Assembly: GCA_963922205.1 (NCBI GenBank)
Contig: CAWUHX010000014.1
Coordinates: 1,548,001 to 1,612,000, forward strand
Direction of reading: 5' to 3'
DNA: 64,000 bases
Origin: Romanomermis culicivorax
Taxonomy: Eukaryota; Nematoda; Enoplea; Mermithida; Mermithidae
The translations under genes and the position numbers were made by a program. Of the stretch, positions 32,170-47,100 are shown piece after piece (within the stretch, counting starts at the first letter, position 1; every line of letters begins with the position of its first letter). Under the pieces are notes generated by a model that was given only the letters and a program-made list of their open reading frames with translations, was not told the DNA's origin and ran no database searches.

Positions 32170-35100
32170 CTGAAGAAAATTTGCATTGGAATTCCAAATA
32201 AAAAAAAAAATATTTAAAATTCAGTTATCAGAAAAAATTCGAATTTTTGAGACCTAAATTTACAAATTTCTAACCATCTAGAATTCGGAAGCTAAACGCC
32301 AAAAAATAGAATATCCGAATTTTGCTAGCCTGAAACGTCGAAATCCAAATCTTTGGAGAAAAAATTTGATATTCAGAATTTTACATGGCAAAAATAAAAA
32401 ACTGAGACTTGAGACTAGAGGAAAAGATTTTCACATTCTTAACCATCTAAAACTGAACAGTTGAATTCCGAATTCTATATACATGACAAAAAATTGAAGA
32501 AATTGTAGCAGAAAACAAAATTTTCTGCTTCTTATCAATGGAAAATTCTATTTTTTCGTTCAAAAAAGAATTTTCCAATTTTTACCAGCCTTGAAAATCC
32601 AAAATTCTAATTTTTACCTGGCCAAAATGCTGACAAATTCTTCGTCGTGCGTTATCAAAATGAGTTGAAAATTTTTTTGCACCGATCGTTCGTCGATCAA
32701 ATTGGCCAAAGCGTCGGCCAAACTGCGCATATTGGCGGCGTCTAAATTGGTCGTCGGTTCATCCAAGGCCAAAATACCGCAATCCAAACAAAAAACTTCG
32801 GCTAAAGCGACCCGGATAACTGAAAAAAATTGGAAAATGGAAATTCCTTTTCGCTTTTTAAGCAGAAATTTTGATATAATTTGGGAAAATTGGAAAATGT
32901 GAATCAAAAAAGTTGATTTTTTATAAAAAATGTTCAAAAATATACAAAAAAATAGAATGAAGTATAAGGATTAAGGAAAGAAGTGAAAATCGCAATAATT
33001 GACAAAAAATTGAGATTTTTCGTTTTTTAAACCGAAATTTTGAGTCAAGTTCTGAAAAAAGTAAGATATTTATACCAAAAAGGTTTTTTTCAGTAAAAAA
33101 AGTAGAAAAATATACAAGAAAGCAAAAATAGGGGATACAATAGAAGAAAAAATAACTCAAAATCGTAATAACTGAGCAGGAAATTAGAAATGTTGGCTTT
33201 TTAGGGCAAAATTTTGGGACAATTTTTGGAAAAAAAAGAAAATTGAATCGAAAAAAATGATTTTTAGGTTTAAAAATGCAGGGAAAATATACAGAAAAAA
33301 TAAAAAACGAATCATGAAAACAGAATAGAAGGGAAAAAATTAGAAATTGACCGAAAAAATAGAAAAAACAGACAATTTTGGTTTTTCAAGTCGGAATTTC
33401 AAAAAAAATGAGAAATTTTAGTAGAAGTAGTTTCTATATGAAAAAATGCACTAAAATATACAAAAAAGCAAACAACAGGATAGAATGAAAGGAAAAAGGA
33501 CTGAAAATCACAATAATTGATAGAAAATAGGAAAAAAAACAATTTTTTGTCTTTGAAGCAGGATTTTTAGCGACTTTGTTTTAAATTTAAGATATTTTAA
33601 TCAAAAAGTGCTTCTGACATCGAAAATAAAAAAGATATACAAAAAAACGAAAAACTGAATAGAATAGAAGAAAAGGCAACTGAAAATCCCAGTGATTGAC
33701 AGAAAAATGAGAATTTTTTTCTTTAGAGCCGAAATTCTGGAAAATAAACAAAAAAGAATAGAATAGAAGAAAACAAAAGTCAAAACAGCGAAAATTGACG
33801 GAAAAATTGAGGCGAAAAATGCTGAAAATTTGGAAAATTATGCTGAAGATAAAAAAAAGTGCAAAAAATCACCGACAAATAAAAAGTTTGAGGAAAGATC
33901 AACATAAAAAGAAGAAAAAAATTAAAAAAAGACAAGTAAATTCCCAGGATGCAAAGCAAAATTGAAGCAGAGAATGCTGAAAAATTGGAAGAGAATTCAG
34001 AAAATGGGAAAAAATTTCAACCAAGTCAGAAAGTTGACGGAAAATTACAAAAAATGTAAAAATTTGGACGTCAAGATATTCTAAAAAATGAAAAAATGAG
34101 TAGAATTGAATCGAAAAAATGATGAAAATTCGCAAGAAGAACGCTAAAGTTCGAGAAAAACTCAACGAAAATCCAAATATTTGGTAAAAACTAGCAAAAC
34201 TTCGAAGTGTTCCAGAAAATATTCCCGAAAATATTGAAAATGTAAGGAAAAATTCAATCAAATTTGCAGGAAAAGTGAACAAAAAATCAAAAACTTCACC
34301 TGAAAAAAAGGACAAAAAACAGGTTAAAACGTAAATTTCAACGGAAAATGAAAAAATTCAGAAAGATAAATTTAAAAGTCGACCTTAAAATTTAAGAAAA
34401 TATTGATATTTCGAAAAAATACAGACGAGAAAATTTGATTAGCAATGGTGAAAATCTGAACATTCGAAAATTGAGGTGAATGTTTAGAAAATGGGTAGAT
34501 AAACGCTATAATGGCACGTGTAATAAAAAGAATTAAGTAAAAAAAGCTAATATTCGAAGAAAAAACCACAAAATAAGGGAAAATGTCGAGAAAAATGCAA
34601 AATTTGAGAAAAAATTTGTCCAAAAGTTGAAGAGAAGCTTGAAAAACAAAAATTGAGGGAAAATTCGAAAAACGTTAAATATTCGAAAAAGGAATGAAAA
34701 TCCAAAGTTGCGAATGCAAGAGTTAGAGAAAGTAGTACACAAAAATGAGAAAAAAGATTCGAAGAAACGGAAAACAAAGCCCGGAAATTTAAGAAAAATT
34801 TAAAAACAGCGCAAAAGTTAGTGAAAAAGTTTTAAAAATCTGGAAAGGAATGGAAGTTGAAAGAAAAAAATGAAAAAAATCAAAAAAATTAACTTGAAAA
34901 ATCTAAAATTCAAACAAAAATTCGAAACTTGAAGGGAAAATTCTTGCCGAAATGCTGAATTTAACAGGGAAAAAATTAAACGGAGTAACGATTTATGCAC
35001 AAATTAAATCGAAAAATGCCAAATTTGAAAATGAATTTAAAACCATGTAAAGTCTGGGAAAAAATTTAAACGGAAAAATCAAAAGTAAAATAGAAAGTTT

Positions 35101-38100
35101 CAAAAAACAAAGGAAAAGAGACAAATTTAAAAAAATGGTAGAATAGAAATTTCGGAAAAAATATTGAAAAAACTGTAAAAAAAGTGAAAAACTGTGAAAA
35201 TTCGGGCAACAAATTTAGAAAAGTTAGAGTTTAAAAAAATAGAACAACAACGAAAATTCAAGAAACGATGCTAAAATAGAGAAAATCAGTTAAAAAGTTG
35301 ACGTTAGAATTTACAAGAATTTAAATATCCGGAAAAATGCAGTACCTACCTACATGAGAATTTTGAAAAAAATTCGAAAATAAAAGTTGCAGTGACATGT
35401 ACAATAGAAAATAATTTAACAAAAACCTAAAATTCCAAGAAAACACCACAAAATGAGAAAAAAAGCGAAATTGGAGACAGAATTTAAAGAAAATCTCCAA
35501 AAACAAAAAAAACAGGAGAAAAAATGCAAAATTAAACAAAAATCACCAAAATATTGAAAATTGAAGGAAAAATTGAGAGAAAAAATCACACCAATCGAAG
35601 CCAAAACTTTTTGCCCGGCGCTGCAACGACCCCGCATGTCCAATTCGACGCCGTTCACCGTCATAACGACGCGATAATTGTAAGCTCGGCGCCTATTGTC
35701 CGAAGAGGACGCCGTTTCTGACGACGATTCCGCTCTAATCTAAAATATGGAAGCGAAATTAGCTAAAAAAATGCAATTTTCTCGGAAGTGGGTTTAAGAG
35801 GGACGGAAAAATCTAAGGATTTTGTATATTTAGCTTACGAAACATAATTAATCAAGTTTCGAAAAATTTGCATTTTATTGAGCTTAAGCTAAAATATAAT
35901 GTTCCAAGTCAAAATGAGTGATTTTCCATGAAACATATCAAAATATTAAACGATCACCACTGACGATAATTGCAAAATTTAATATTATACCCCAGACAGA
36001 GACACGAATCTACGGATTCAAAAAAAGGTTCATTTTTTCACTAATGGACAAAAAATGAAACACAGGTCTTGAAGTTCCAAATAAAAATAATAAAACTAGT
36101 TTATACGTATTTTGATACTAAATAAAATCAAAAAATTCAAAAATATAAATTTTTTTCCTAAAATTAAAATAAAAGTGTCAGCTTTAAAATAAATTTGATT
36201 TTCAATTATATTTGGCGAAAAATGAAACATTTTTTGACAGTTTTGACAAAAAAAGGGGAAAAAGAGAAAAAACAAAAAAGGAAACATAAAACACGAAAAG
36301 AAAAGAAACGAAACGAGGAAAGAAAAAAACAAAAAACAAAAAGGAAAAGGAAAAGACAAAAGAAGAAGAACAGGAAGAAGAGTAAAGAAAAAAAAACAGA
36401 AAAAATGACAATAAAATAAAATTCCAGATTTTTTGCCAGATCAGTAAAAAGTTCATTTTTGGGTATTGTACAAAAGATGGAACATTTCCTCCCCGGTTTC
36501 AAATTTATTCACCTGAATATAATCGATATCGTCGCCTTTATAAATTTTTTCCCACAATTTACGTATGGAGAAATTAATTTCGTCCATTTTTTCCCTATGG
36601 TAAGCCATAAGGCAACTTTCGAAAGCTTTTTCGAATTTTTTCAAATCCAAAACGGCCGTACGCGTGATGATCAAGTCTAAAAATTTTTCTTTAAATTTTT
36701 CGCCCGCCGATCGATATTTTTCGGTCGACAATTGAGATTCGTATTTTTTGGCCGTAGATTTTTGTTCGTTGAGGCGGCCTAAAATTTCGCTATAATTTTT
36801 GGTTAAATTTGTATATTTTTGGCGTAAAGTCGAAGCGTCTAAACCACCACCTGAAAAAATAATATATAAGGTAAAATTGAAACGCAAAAAGATCGGTTTC
36901 AAAATCCGTTTTAATTTGATCGAAAATTTGAAATTCTAAACCAAAAACGGAAATTTAAAACGAAACATTACATTTTCGATTTTGAGCCGAGTTTTTGATC
37001 AGATCAAAAATCACAGAAATTGACAAATTTCGAAAAAAATTCAAAAGTTCCAAGTATTTGGATTAAGAATGTCTAAAAAACTCGAATAAGGGCAGAAAAG
37101 TCATCCAGAATATCGCAAACATTGCATTTTATTCAAAACTATACTCTCTTTTCCGCTGAAATTCGGATTTCTTATACAAATTTCTGCTAATAACAATTTT
37201 TTCGATCAAAAATCAAAATCGAATTTTGAATTTCTATCGGAAAATTGAGTTTGCGCCGACCAAACATGAAAAGTTTTGATTCGATAAAACCGTTCCTGCT
37301 ATTATATACGTAATGAAAATTTGAAACGTGGGGAAATCAATTTCAAAAAACACTGGATTATTTCCCAAAATAAGGATACTTTCCCAAGATCAATCACTGA
37401 ATTTGATAGAAAAAATCTAAAATTGAAAAAAAATTATATTATTCCACATATTTAAATTGAAAATGCGCAAAAAATTCGAATTCTGGCGAAAAAAGTTATC
37501 AAAATATCAAAAAATTTCGATTTGATCAAAAATTTCACTTTTTTTTGGTCGAAATCTACATTTTTCATTCAAATTTCTGCAAATATAGTGGAAAATCAAT
37601 GTCTAAAATAAAATTTTGAGTGAAAATTTGAACTGTTACTGATCAAACTTCATGAATTTTGAGGCGTCTGTGCACAAAATTATAATTTTTTACTCTAAAT
37701 TCGATCAATCGGCAGTAGAATTCTGCGATTTTGAAAGGGAAAAGCGCTGCTGTACTCAAAATTAAGAAATTTTGAGGCAACATTGCGATAATGAAACGAT
37801 TTTTCACCTGTGGGAAAATAAATATTTTCAGATTATTTTCATGGATACCTACAAATTTTTCTAAACCTAAAAATCGAGAGAGTATTGAAACAATTAGTAA
37901 AAAAGTGTGGTTTTCAGTGGAAGATTCTTAGAAATTTAGAGATGTATCGGGTCCAAAATTGTAACAATATCGGGATCGGGTTCATCAAATAGTTGAGTCA
38001 TTTCAGGTTTCATTTCGGGTCCGGGTCCATCATACTTTTCAAAACGCTAATCTATGTGATATACGTGTAATCTTCATATAATAAAAACTAGAGATGTATC

Positions 38101-41100
38101 GGGTCCAAAATTTTGAAAATATCAGGTCCGGGTCCAAAATTTTAAGAATATCGGGTCCGGGTCCAACAAAATGATCGGATAATTTCGGGTCTCAGTTCAG
38201 GTCTGGGTGCCCGATACATGTCTAAAATTTACAGCTCGAAACTGTAGAATAATGAGAAAACTTTTGATCAAAATTTGAAGAATTCAAATTTTTCCCGACA
38301 ATACTCGACTACGATTCGGAAAAATGATTAAATATTATGCATGCAACGAAAAGAAAAATTCGAATTTCAGCTCAGAATTATAAACCCGACAGTCGCAAAA
38401 ATTAGAATTTTGAAGCAAAAACTCGAAAAGTTGCTTCAAACGAAAAAATACCCGAAGCTGTCAATTTTTCAATTTGATCGGTTAAATCGCGAATTTTCGT
38501 CGTCGAAGTTTCGATCAATTCCAATTTAGTTTTCAATTCTAAATTATCGCTCAAATTTCGCCTGTACGTTTCTTGCATTTCTAAACTTTCTTGGATAGAA
38601 GAAATTTTTTCGTCGTTTTCTTTGAGCCTAGAAATTGAATTTTTTTTAACAATCAGAAAAGAAAAGCATGAAAGAAAACCGATGAACACAAGAAAAGAAA
38701 AGAAACAACAAGAAAAGAAACAGAAAAAGAAAAGAAAAACAACAACAGAAAAGGAAAAAAACAAGAAGAGAAAAGAAATCAAAGGGAAAAAAACTACAAG
38801 AAACAAAGAGAAAGGAAATGAAAAAGAAACAACATGAATAAAAAAAGCGGAGAAACAAAAAGGGATAGAGCAAAAAGAAAGGAACCGAAATGAAAGAAAG
38901 GCAAAAAAACAAAGGGAAAAGAATCCAAAAGAAAAGAACTAAAAAGAAAAAAAGTAAAAGCAAAATATAAAAACAGAAAGAAAAAGGAGAAACAAAAATG
39001 GGGGAAACGCAAAAAGAGAAGGAGAAAAGGTAAAAGAAGAGAAACAAAAAGACAAAAAGGAAAATACAAACGGGGACAAAAATGAAAGAAACAAAAACAA
39101 AAGAAAGGGAACTAGAAAAAAAATATAGAAAAAAGAGGAAACAGGGAAAAAAGAGAAAAAAACAAAAGACAGGAAATAAAGAAACGAAAAGAAAATAGAC
39201 AAAAAGAAAAGAAAATGATAAGACGAGAAGTAAAAACAAAACAAGTAGAAAGAAAAAAAAACAAGAAAAAAAGGAAAAATACCAAGAAATGAAAAAGGAA
39301 ACAAAAAGAAAGAGAACAGAAACAGAAAAGCAAAAGAAAAATGATAAAAAACAACAAAGAGGAACGGAACAAAACGAAAAAAAAGATTAGAAAGAAAATA
39401 AATTGAAAGAAAAGAAAAAAGAGGCGAATCAAAAAAAAAATTGAAAGAAATAAAAAGAGAAGAAAGGAGAAAAAAATAACGAGAAGTAAATTAAAAAAGA
39501 AAAAACGAAAACTATTAAGAAAGATCAAAAGAAAGGAAATGAAAATAGAAAACTAAAGGGACAAAAGGAAAAGCGGCAAAATAAAATAAAAAGAATAAAA
39601 GCAAAGAAAAGGAAAAGATAAAACGAAAGGAAAAGGAAAAGGAAAAGAAGAAAAAATAACAAGAAGAAAAACAAGAACAAGAAAAAGAAAAGAAGGAAGA
39701 GAAAGGACAAACAGAGGAAACAGAAGCGGATAAAAACAAAGAGACCAAGAAGGAGAAAAACAAGAAAATCGACAAAAAAATAAAAGGAGGAAAAATGCGA
39801 AAAAAAGCAGTAAAACGAAGTGAAAAAACGAAGCAAAAAGATGAGAAATAAAAAGGAAAAGAACAAAGAAAGAAAACAAGGAAATAAAAAGAAAAAAGGA
39901 GAAAAAGAAACAGAAGAAGGTGGAGAGAGTGGAGAGGAATAAGAAAAAGAGGAAGAAGAAAAAAACAAAAAAACAACAAGAGAAGAAAAAACGAGAACAA
40001 GAAAGAGAAGAAAAAACGTTACGAAGAACTAAGAAAGAAAAGAAGAAAAAAGAAGTAAAAAAGGAAAGAAATAAGTGAGAAACGAAAAAAAGAGAAAAAA
40101 GAAAAATTTGAAAAAAAGAAGAAATTTTTAATTTGTGTGAAAAAATTGTTTTTACTCTCGTTTTTTCTCCTTTAAACTCGAATCCAAATTTTCTAGTTCT
40201 TCTTCTAATCGCGTTATCGATTTTTCGTAATCGCAATTTCGAAATTCTCGCTCCAATCGTTCAAAATCGTCCAATCGCCTCCTGACTGTTTGTAAATCGT
40301 CCAAACGTTCGGCGTTTCGCCGTCCGAATGCGTCGCGATCGGCAATCATAGTCGAGCGATTTTTCAACGCCATGTCCAAACGTCGACGGACGGGCGACGT
40401 TTCGCGACGGCAGTTTTCCAAATCGTCGACGTATTGACGACGTTCGTCGTTTGAACGTCGAACATCCGATCGTAACGACGTCTCTGTCTGACGACGTCGT
40501 TCGACGTCGACGCGACGCGACTGAGCGTCGTTGAGACGATTGCGCAAAACGTGCAAACGTTCGCGAGCGTCGGCAGCGTCTTTTTGGACGTTTTCCAATT
40601 TTAAATTTATGGATTTTAAGGAACGCTTCAAGAAAATTATAGATGCAAAAATGAAAATATGAATTTAAATTGTCGGTTAATTAAACAAAATTGAAACATA
40701 TTGACTGAAGATACAGAAAAAAAAATTTTAATTTTCCGTGGATTGAAATGATGCTTTTTTTAAGAAAGAAAATGTTTAATTTTATGTACACTAAAAAATT
40801 GATATACCTAACATGAAATTATCGATGCAAAAATATGAAGTTTTCAAATTTGAAATTTTGTGTACGAATTGAAATTTTTGTAAATTAAAAAATTGAAATA
40901 TAGACCTGAAGATTGAAAGAAAAGATAATTTTAGATTTTAAATACCCTATAAATTAGAATAAAATTGGAAAATAAAATTACGGAAGCAAACAAATGGAAA
41001 ACTTTAAATTTTAAATCTCCCGTAGATTGAAAAAAATTGATACAAAACAAAGAGAATTTTAATTTCAAATTTTTTGTAATTAAAAAAATTGAAACATAAA

Positions 41101-44100
41101 ACTGAAGACGGAAAAAAATTAAATTTTAAACTTTCTGTAGATAAAAAAGATGGGTTTTGAAAAAATTGAAACATAAAGCCGAAGATGAAAAAACAGAAAA
41201 TTTTAAATTATAAATTTCCTATAAACTAAAAAATGGAACATAATTTTAAATTTTCTATAAATTAAAAAATGGAACATAATTTTAAATTTTCTATGAATTC
41301 AAAACATTGAAACATAACATCGTAGTCACAAAATAATGAAAAATTTTATATTTTAAATTCTCTGCAATTTAACAAAAATTGAAACTCAAGATTATGAATT
41401 CTACAAAAATCTTAAATTTTCTTTAGATTTGAATGACGGGGTTTTCTAGAAATCGAAGCATAAAACTGTAGATGCAAAAAATGGGTGATTTTAAATTTTT
41501 TGCCATCAAAAAATTGAAACATAAAATTACAGACGCAAAAAATTAAAAATTTTAAATTTTCTGTAAATTTGAAAAAATCGAAATATAAAATTATAACTAC
41601 TGGAAAAATATATATTGGAAAGTCCAATTTTAACCGAAAATAGCCAATTTTCGGTAGAGTATTCAAGAAATAAATCGTCAAAAGTGATTTTTTGTTCGAA
41701 ATTACAATTTTCAGTTGATTACTGCAATGATATAAATCCTAAAATTCAGCATTTAAATTTTTTTTGTAAAATATGGAATGATGGGTTCAAAAATTTTGAA
41801 ATTTGAATTTGCAGTTTTTGAATCAAAATAATACGTAAGTAATTATTTAAAGGGAACTTAAAATTCGAATTCAATGAGATAATTTCAAATTTTCGAAAAA
41901 ATCTATGTATTTCGACAATAAATCGCGAAATTCGAATGATTTTTCGCTGAACATGAAACTAAAAATGGCAGAAAATGAACTTCTTCTCGGAATGCACATT
42001 TTTAAAAAGTCAAAATTTGAAATATCCCGTCGAATATCGTTAAACTCGGTAAAAATCACCTGCTATTAGATTTCTGTGATGTTTCGCTAGTTTTTGGTGA
42101 AAATATTATGAAAAAATTAAGAAATTCAAATTTCTCTTGGGAAAAATCGCAAAAGTCAGCGATTTAAACAATTTCAATCAAATAATTAAGAGTAAAAAAT
42201 CAATTAAATTCTTTTAAAATTATTAAAATTCGATGATTTATATTTAAAATTCCAGAAATAAAGAAAAAAATTTGGCGAAAAAAATTGTAAAATTTTATAT
42301 ACTTGTAAATTTTCTTGTTCACGCCTCAATTCGTCCATATTTAAAACTTTGCCGCCAAAATCGGACCAATCGAAATTATCAGCCGGTATTTCTTTCTTCA
42401 ATTGATCGATTTGATCGCGCAAATTTGAACAATCTTCTTCCAAATGACCAATATTTATAAAATCGGGCAGAATACGTTCGTACAATATTTGATCATTTTT
42501 AAATTTCGATAATTTCGATTCGAACTTTAAATACAAAAAATTAAAAAAACAAACATTCAATTTAAAAATTTACATTTTTTACCTCATTTTCTTGAATTTT
42601 TAATTTTCTATATTGCGAAATTAGACCGTCTAATTCGGATTTCAATCGCGGAATTTCCGTCGTTTTTAATTTTTCGGCCAAAGCTACAGTGGGTTGTAAT
42701 TGATGCATAGACGTTAATTTTTCCTCTTTTTTCGAAATTTCGTCGTTTAAGCGTCGTTTTTCTAGCGGTAAATCGGCTAAATTTCGTTTCAACTGCAAAG
42801 AAATTGTCATTTAAAAAGTGAAAAAAAACAATTTTTTCAAATAAATTTTCTGGAAATTGAGAAAAATAAATTTTTTAAAAAATTTTCATTAGGAAAATTA
42901 AATTTCTCCCACAAATTTACATTATCCATGAAAAATCCATTTTTTCTGACAGGCTTCCATAATTAATAAACGATTTGGCATCATCACGATAAGAAAAATT
43001 TCATTTCAATTAATAAAATTGCGATTCAAAAACATGGAAACCCGATCTCTTTAAAAATCAATTTTTCGAGAAAATTTTTTTTTCATTTTTTCAATGAATC
43101 CGACTTTTTCTGACAGGTTTGCACTATTAATCAACGATTAAGCATCATTTCGATACAGAAAATTTCGTTGCAACAACAAATAATTGCGATTTAAAAAATT
43201 GAAAAATCAATTTTTTATTGAAAAAAATCAATTTTTCGAAAGTTGAAAAAAGCTGATTTTTCCGAAAAATCAATTCTCATTCTGACAGATTTATACCACA
43301 TCCTTCCGATATGGAAAATTCCTTTTCAACTAGAGAAATTACCATTCAAAAAATAAATATCGAAATTAAAAAAATCGATTTTTTGAAAAATAATTTTTTT
43401 GAATAATTTAATTTTCGATTCAACATCATCTCGACCAGAAAGAATTTTTTCGACTACTGGAAAATGCTATTTCTTTATTGAAAATTAAATTTTCCGAAAC
43501 TTGAAAAAATCAATTTTTTTGACCATTAATCAAAGATTAGGCGTCATTTCGATCGGAGAAATTTCGTTCCAACTTTAAAAATTGCGATTCTAGAAGGTTC
43601 AAAAATTCTATTTTTTGAAAAAATCAATTTTTTCAAAAATCAATTTTTTTCGGCAGGTTAATCAACGATTTGGCTCCATTTTGATCGGAATATTTTCGTT
43701 TCAACTCGAAAAAATGTTCAACAAAGAAGAAAAATCCTTTCTCAGAAAGGATCGATTTTTTACAATCATGTTTTTCAATAAATTTACATCATTAGTCAAA
43801 AATTTAGTCTCATTTCGGTCGGAAAAATATAGTTCAAATTAGAGAAAAACGATACGATTTAAAAATGTTTCAAAAATCAATTGTCTGGAAGAGTGTGAAA
43901 ACATCTTTTTTTGAAAATAAATTTTTCGATCAGTTTACATCATTAATCAAAGATTTAGCGTCGTCCCGATCGGAAAAATTTCGTTTACACAACGGGCAAC
44001 AGGGTTTTTTGGTCAATTTCTCCGCGTAATCCGTAAAAACGTATTCCGATCCTTCTATGCGACCCTTTTCGAAACGAATATTCTCCAAATCGAGTCGTAA

Positions 44101-47100
44101 ATTTTCTAAAATTCGATCGAAATAATTCGATTCGTCTTCTTGCGACGAATTATCGACGAATGAAACCTAAAAAATTGGTCGAATTTCGCGGAATTTTTCA
44201 ACTCTTTTCGACATACTTGCAACATCTTTTCTTCGTATTCTTTCAACTCGTTTTCTTTTTGCCAAATTTGATTTTTCAACGACGATCTAGAACTTTCGTT
44301 TTTGGCCAATTCGTTTTGAATTTCTCGCATTTTGACGTCATTTACGTCAATTTCTTGTTTAATTTTTCCTAACTTTCCTTCTAAGTTTGACCTAAAATTA
44401 TAAATTTTGACAAAAATTTTGCATTAAAAATTGTAAAGATTTCTAAAACCTCAATTCCGAATTAGATACACCGCCGAAACGATCTTCCAATTCCCGATAG
44501 TATTTCTCCAATAAATCGTCGCGTTTTTGCTTTTTCAATTCGAAATCTTCGTTCAGATTGGCCAATTTTGATCGAATTCCGCTAGATTTTTGTAGCTCGA
44601 AGTATAATTTTTGTAATTTTTGTAGCTAAAATATCAAAAATGAGAAATCTTTAATTATCTACATACATTCTGTTTTACAGATGTATCGGTTACCCCGATT
44701 CGAAACAAGACCCAAAATAAACCGACCATTTTATAGGACTCGGATCTGATATACTTGAAATTTTGGGCTCGGATCTGGACCCGATATTTTTAAGATATGC
44801 TACTCGATACTAGAGACTTGTATCAGGTACCCGGATTTGAAACAAGACCCGAAAGTTCCCGTCCATTTTGTTGGACACGGACAAGACCCGATAAAAATAA
44901 AGTTTGGACCCGGACCCGGAACTGATATTCTTAAAATTTTGGACCCGGATCTGGACCCGATATTTTCAAAATATGCTGCCCGACACTAGATATCAGGTAC
45001 CCGAGCACGAAACAAGTCCCGAAATTACCCGACCATTTTGGACCCGAACCGGATATTCTTAAAACTTTGGACCTGGACTCAGAACCGATATTCTTAAAAT
45101 TTTGGACCGGACCCGGAACCGATATTCTTAAAATTTTGGACCCTGACCTGAACCAGACATATTAAAAATATATGCTACTCGATATTAGAGATCTATCAGG
45201 TACATGGATACGAAACAAGACCCGAATTTACCCGACGATTTTGTTAGACCCAGATCTGAACTCCAAATTCTTAGCATATTGGCCTCGGACCTGGAGCGGA
45301 TATCCAACCAGATAGGATGTATCAGTTAGCCGGACCCGAAACAAGACCCGAAATTATCCGACTATCTGGTTGAACCCGGACGGGGACCCGATGTTCTCAA
45401 AACTTTGGAACCGGACCCGGACCCTACCCGATATTCTTAAAATTTTGGATCTTGACCTGATATTTTGAAAATATGCTACCCGATACACCTCTAACTATTT
45501 TCTACACATACTTTCTTTTCTAATTTTTGTTTTTCTTCGTTTAAACTACAAATTTCTTTTTTAGTTTTTTCTTCGTCGAAATCATTCATCGAAAATTCAA
45601 TTTTGGATTTTAAATCGTTAATTTCTTCGTCCAATTCATCTAATCTAAAAATTTGAGAAAAATTTTAAAAAAATCGACAATCGATCGATTTCGCTCACAA
45701 TTTTCGAGAAGTTTCGATTTCTTGTAATTTTAATTGCATTGATTTTAAATTCGTATCGATTTTTTGCAAATTTTCTTCTTTAAAACGTAAATTAGCTTTA
45801 AATTCCGATTCGGCGCCTATAGCTTTTTGTACTTCGGCGTCCAAAATGGCTTCTTTTTCGGCGAATTCTATCTGAACATTCGAAACTTTTGAATTTAAAA
45901 AATAATTCAAAATTAATGTGAATTTACCTTTTTAGATTCAATTTCTGCTTTCAATTTTTTCAACGCCCTATCAATTTGATTCAGAGATTCTTTGTCGTCG
46001 TCACTATCTTTAAAAAATCGAATATTTGTGAAAATTTGAAAAATTTTCGTCCCCAAAACTTACATTTCAAATCCAATTTTTCCGATAACATTTTGATCAT
46101 TTTACTCTTTTCCGCTATTTTGCTTTTAAAATTCTGAGAAACATTTGTCTTGAAAAAAGTAAAATTCTGAGAAAATTTTTTTCATTACGCAAATTTCCGC
46201 TTCAATTTTGCCTTTCTCTATTATTTTACGATTTTTCGATTTATTCAAATCTTCGATTTCACGATCAAAATCGCGTTTAGAATCCTCTAACTTTAAATGA
46301 AAAATTTCAATTATTAACAATTGAAAATTTTTGAATTTTACTCGAATTTTCATCGCTCGCTTTTGATCGCAAACTTTTTGAAAATTATTTAATTCTTGAC
46401 GTAATTTTTGGCAATCGCCTTCGTAAAACTTGCTAATTTTCGAACGTAAATTTTCAATTTGTTCTTCCAAAGATCGTTTTTCGTATTGTTCGGCGGCTAC
46501 AAAAAATTTTTATTACGAAATTTCGTCAAAAAACTATAGGTAAAAGTAAAAAAATACAAAATTACAACAGCAAAAGTGAAAGAAAGTGAAAGCAAAAAAA
46601 CAAAAAAGTAAAAAAATAAAAAAGGAAAAAAAGTAGAAAACTTACAGAGAACAGATTTTAAAGCGTTATATTTCTTGTCCAATTCCATTATATGATTAAT
46701 TTGATTTTCCATCGGTTCCATTTGCGATTTTAATTTATCAATTATTTCTTCGTTATCATTTATTTTCGATTTTAAATTTTTAAGCTCTTTAGTGAGCTGC
46801 AAAGAATTGTAAAATGTTTATAATGAAGATTCGAGCGACGTTGAGATTTTTCCTTTTACTTTTTCGGCTTCTTCTTTATCTTCTTTATAAAATTTAAGAT
46901 TTTCTTTCATATTATTTATTTCGTTGTTCTAAAAAGATTCAAGAATCCTATAACCGTGGATTTCTGTATACCAGAGAATTATGATGAAAAAATTTGAACT
47001 TGAAATTGTACAAAATTCTAGAAAATTCTGTCCCGCAATAATTCTAAAAGCTGATTTTTGAAAATTTTGAATTTCTTCTATATAAAAAAGTTTTTTCAAG

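Noticed and set aside
34986-46414. A true segmental duplication of RAD50 with 1-11823
   Set aside because: The contig-edge overlap of X and Z, the gap positions and the adapter show these are two haplotypes of one locus.
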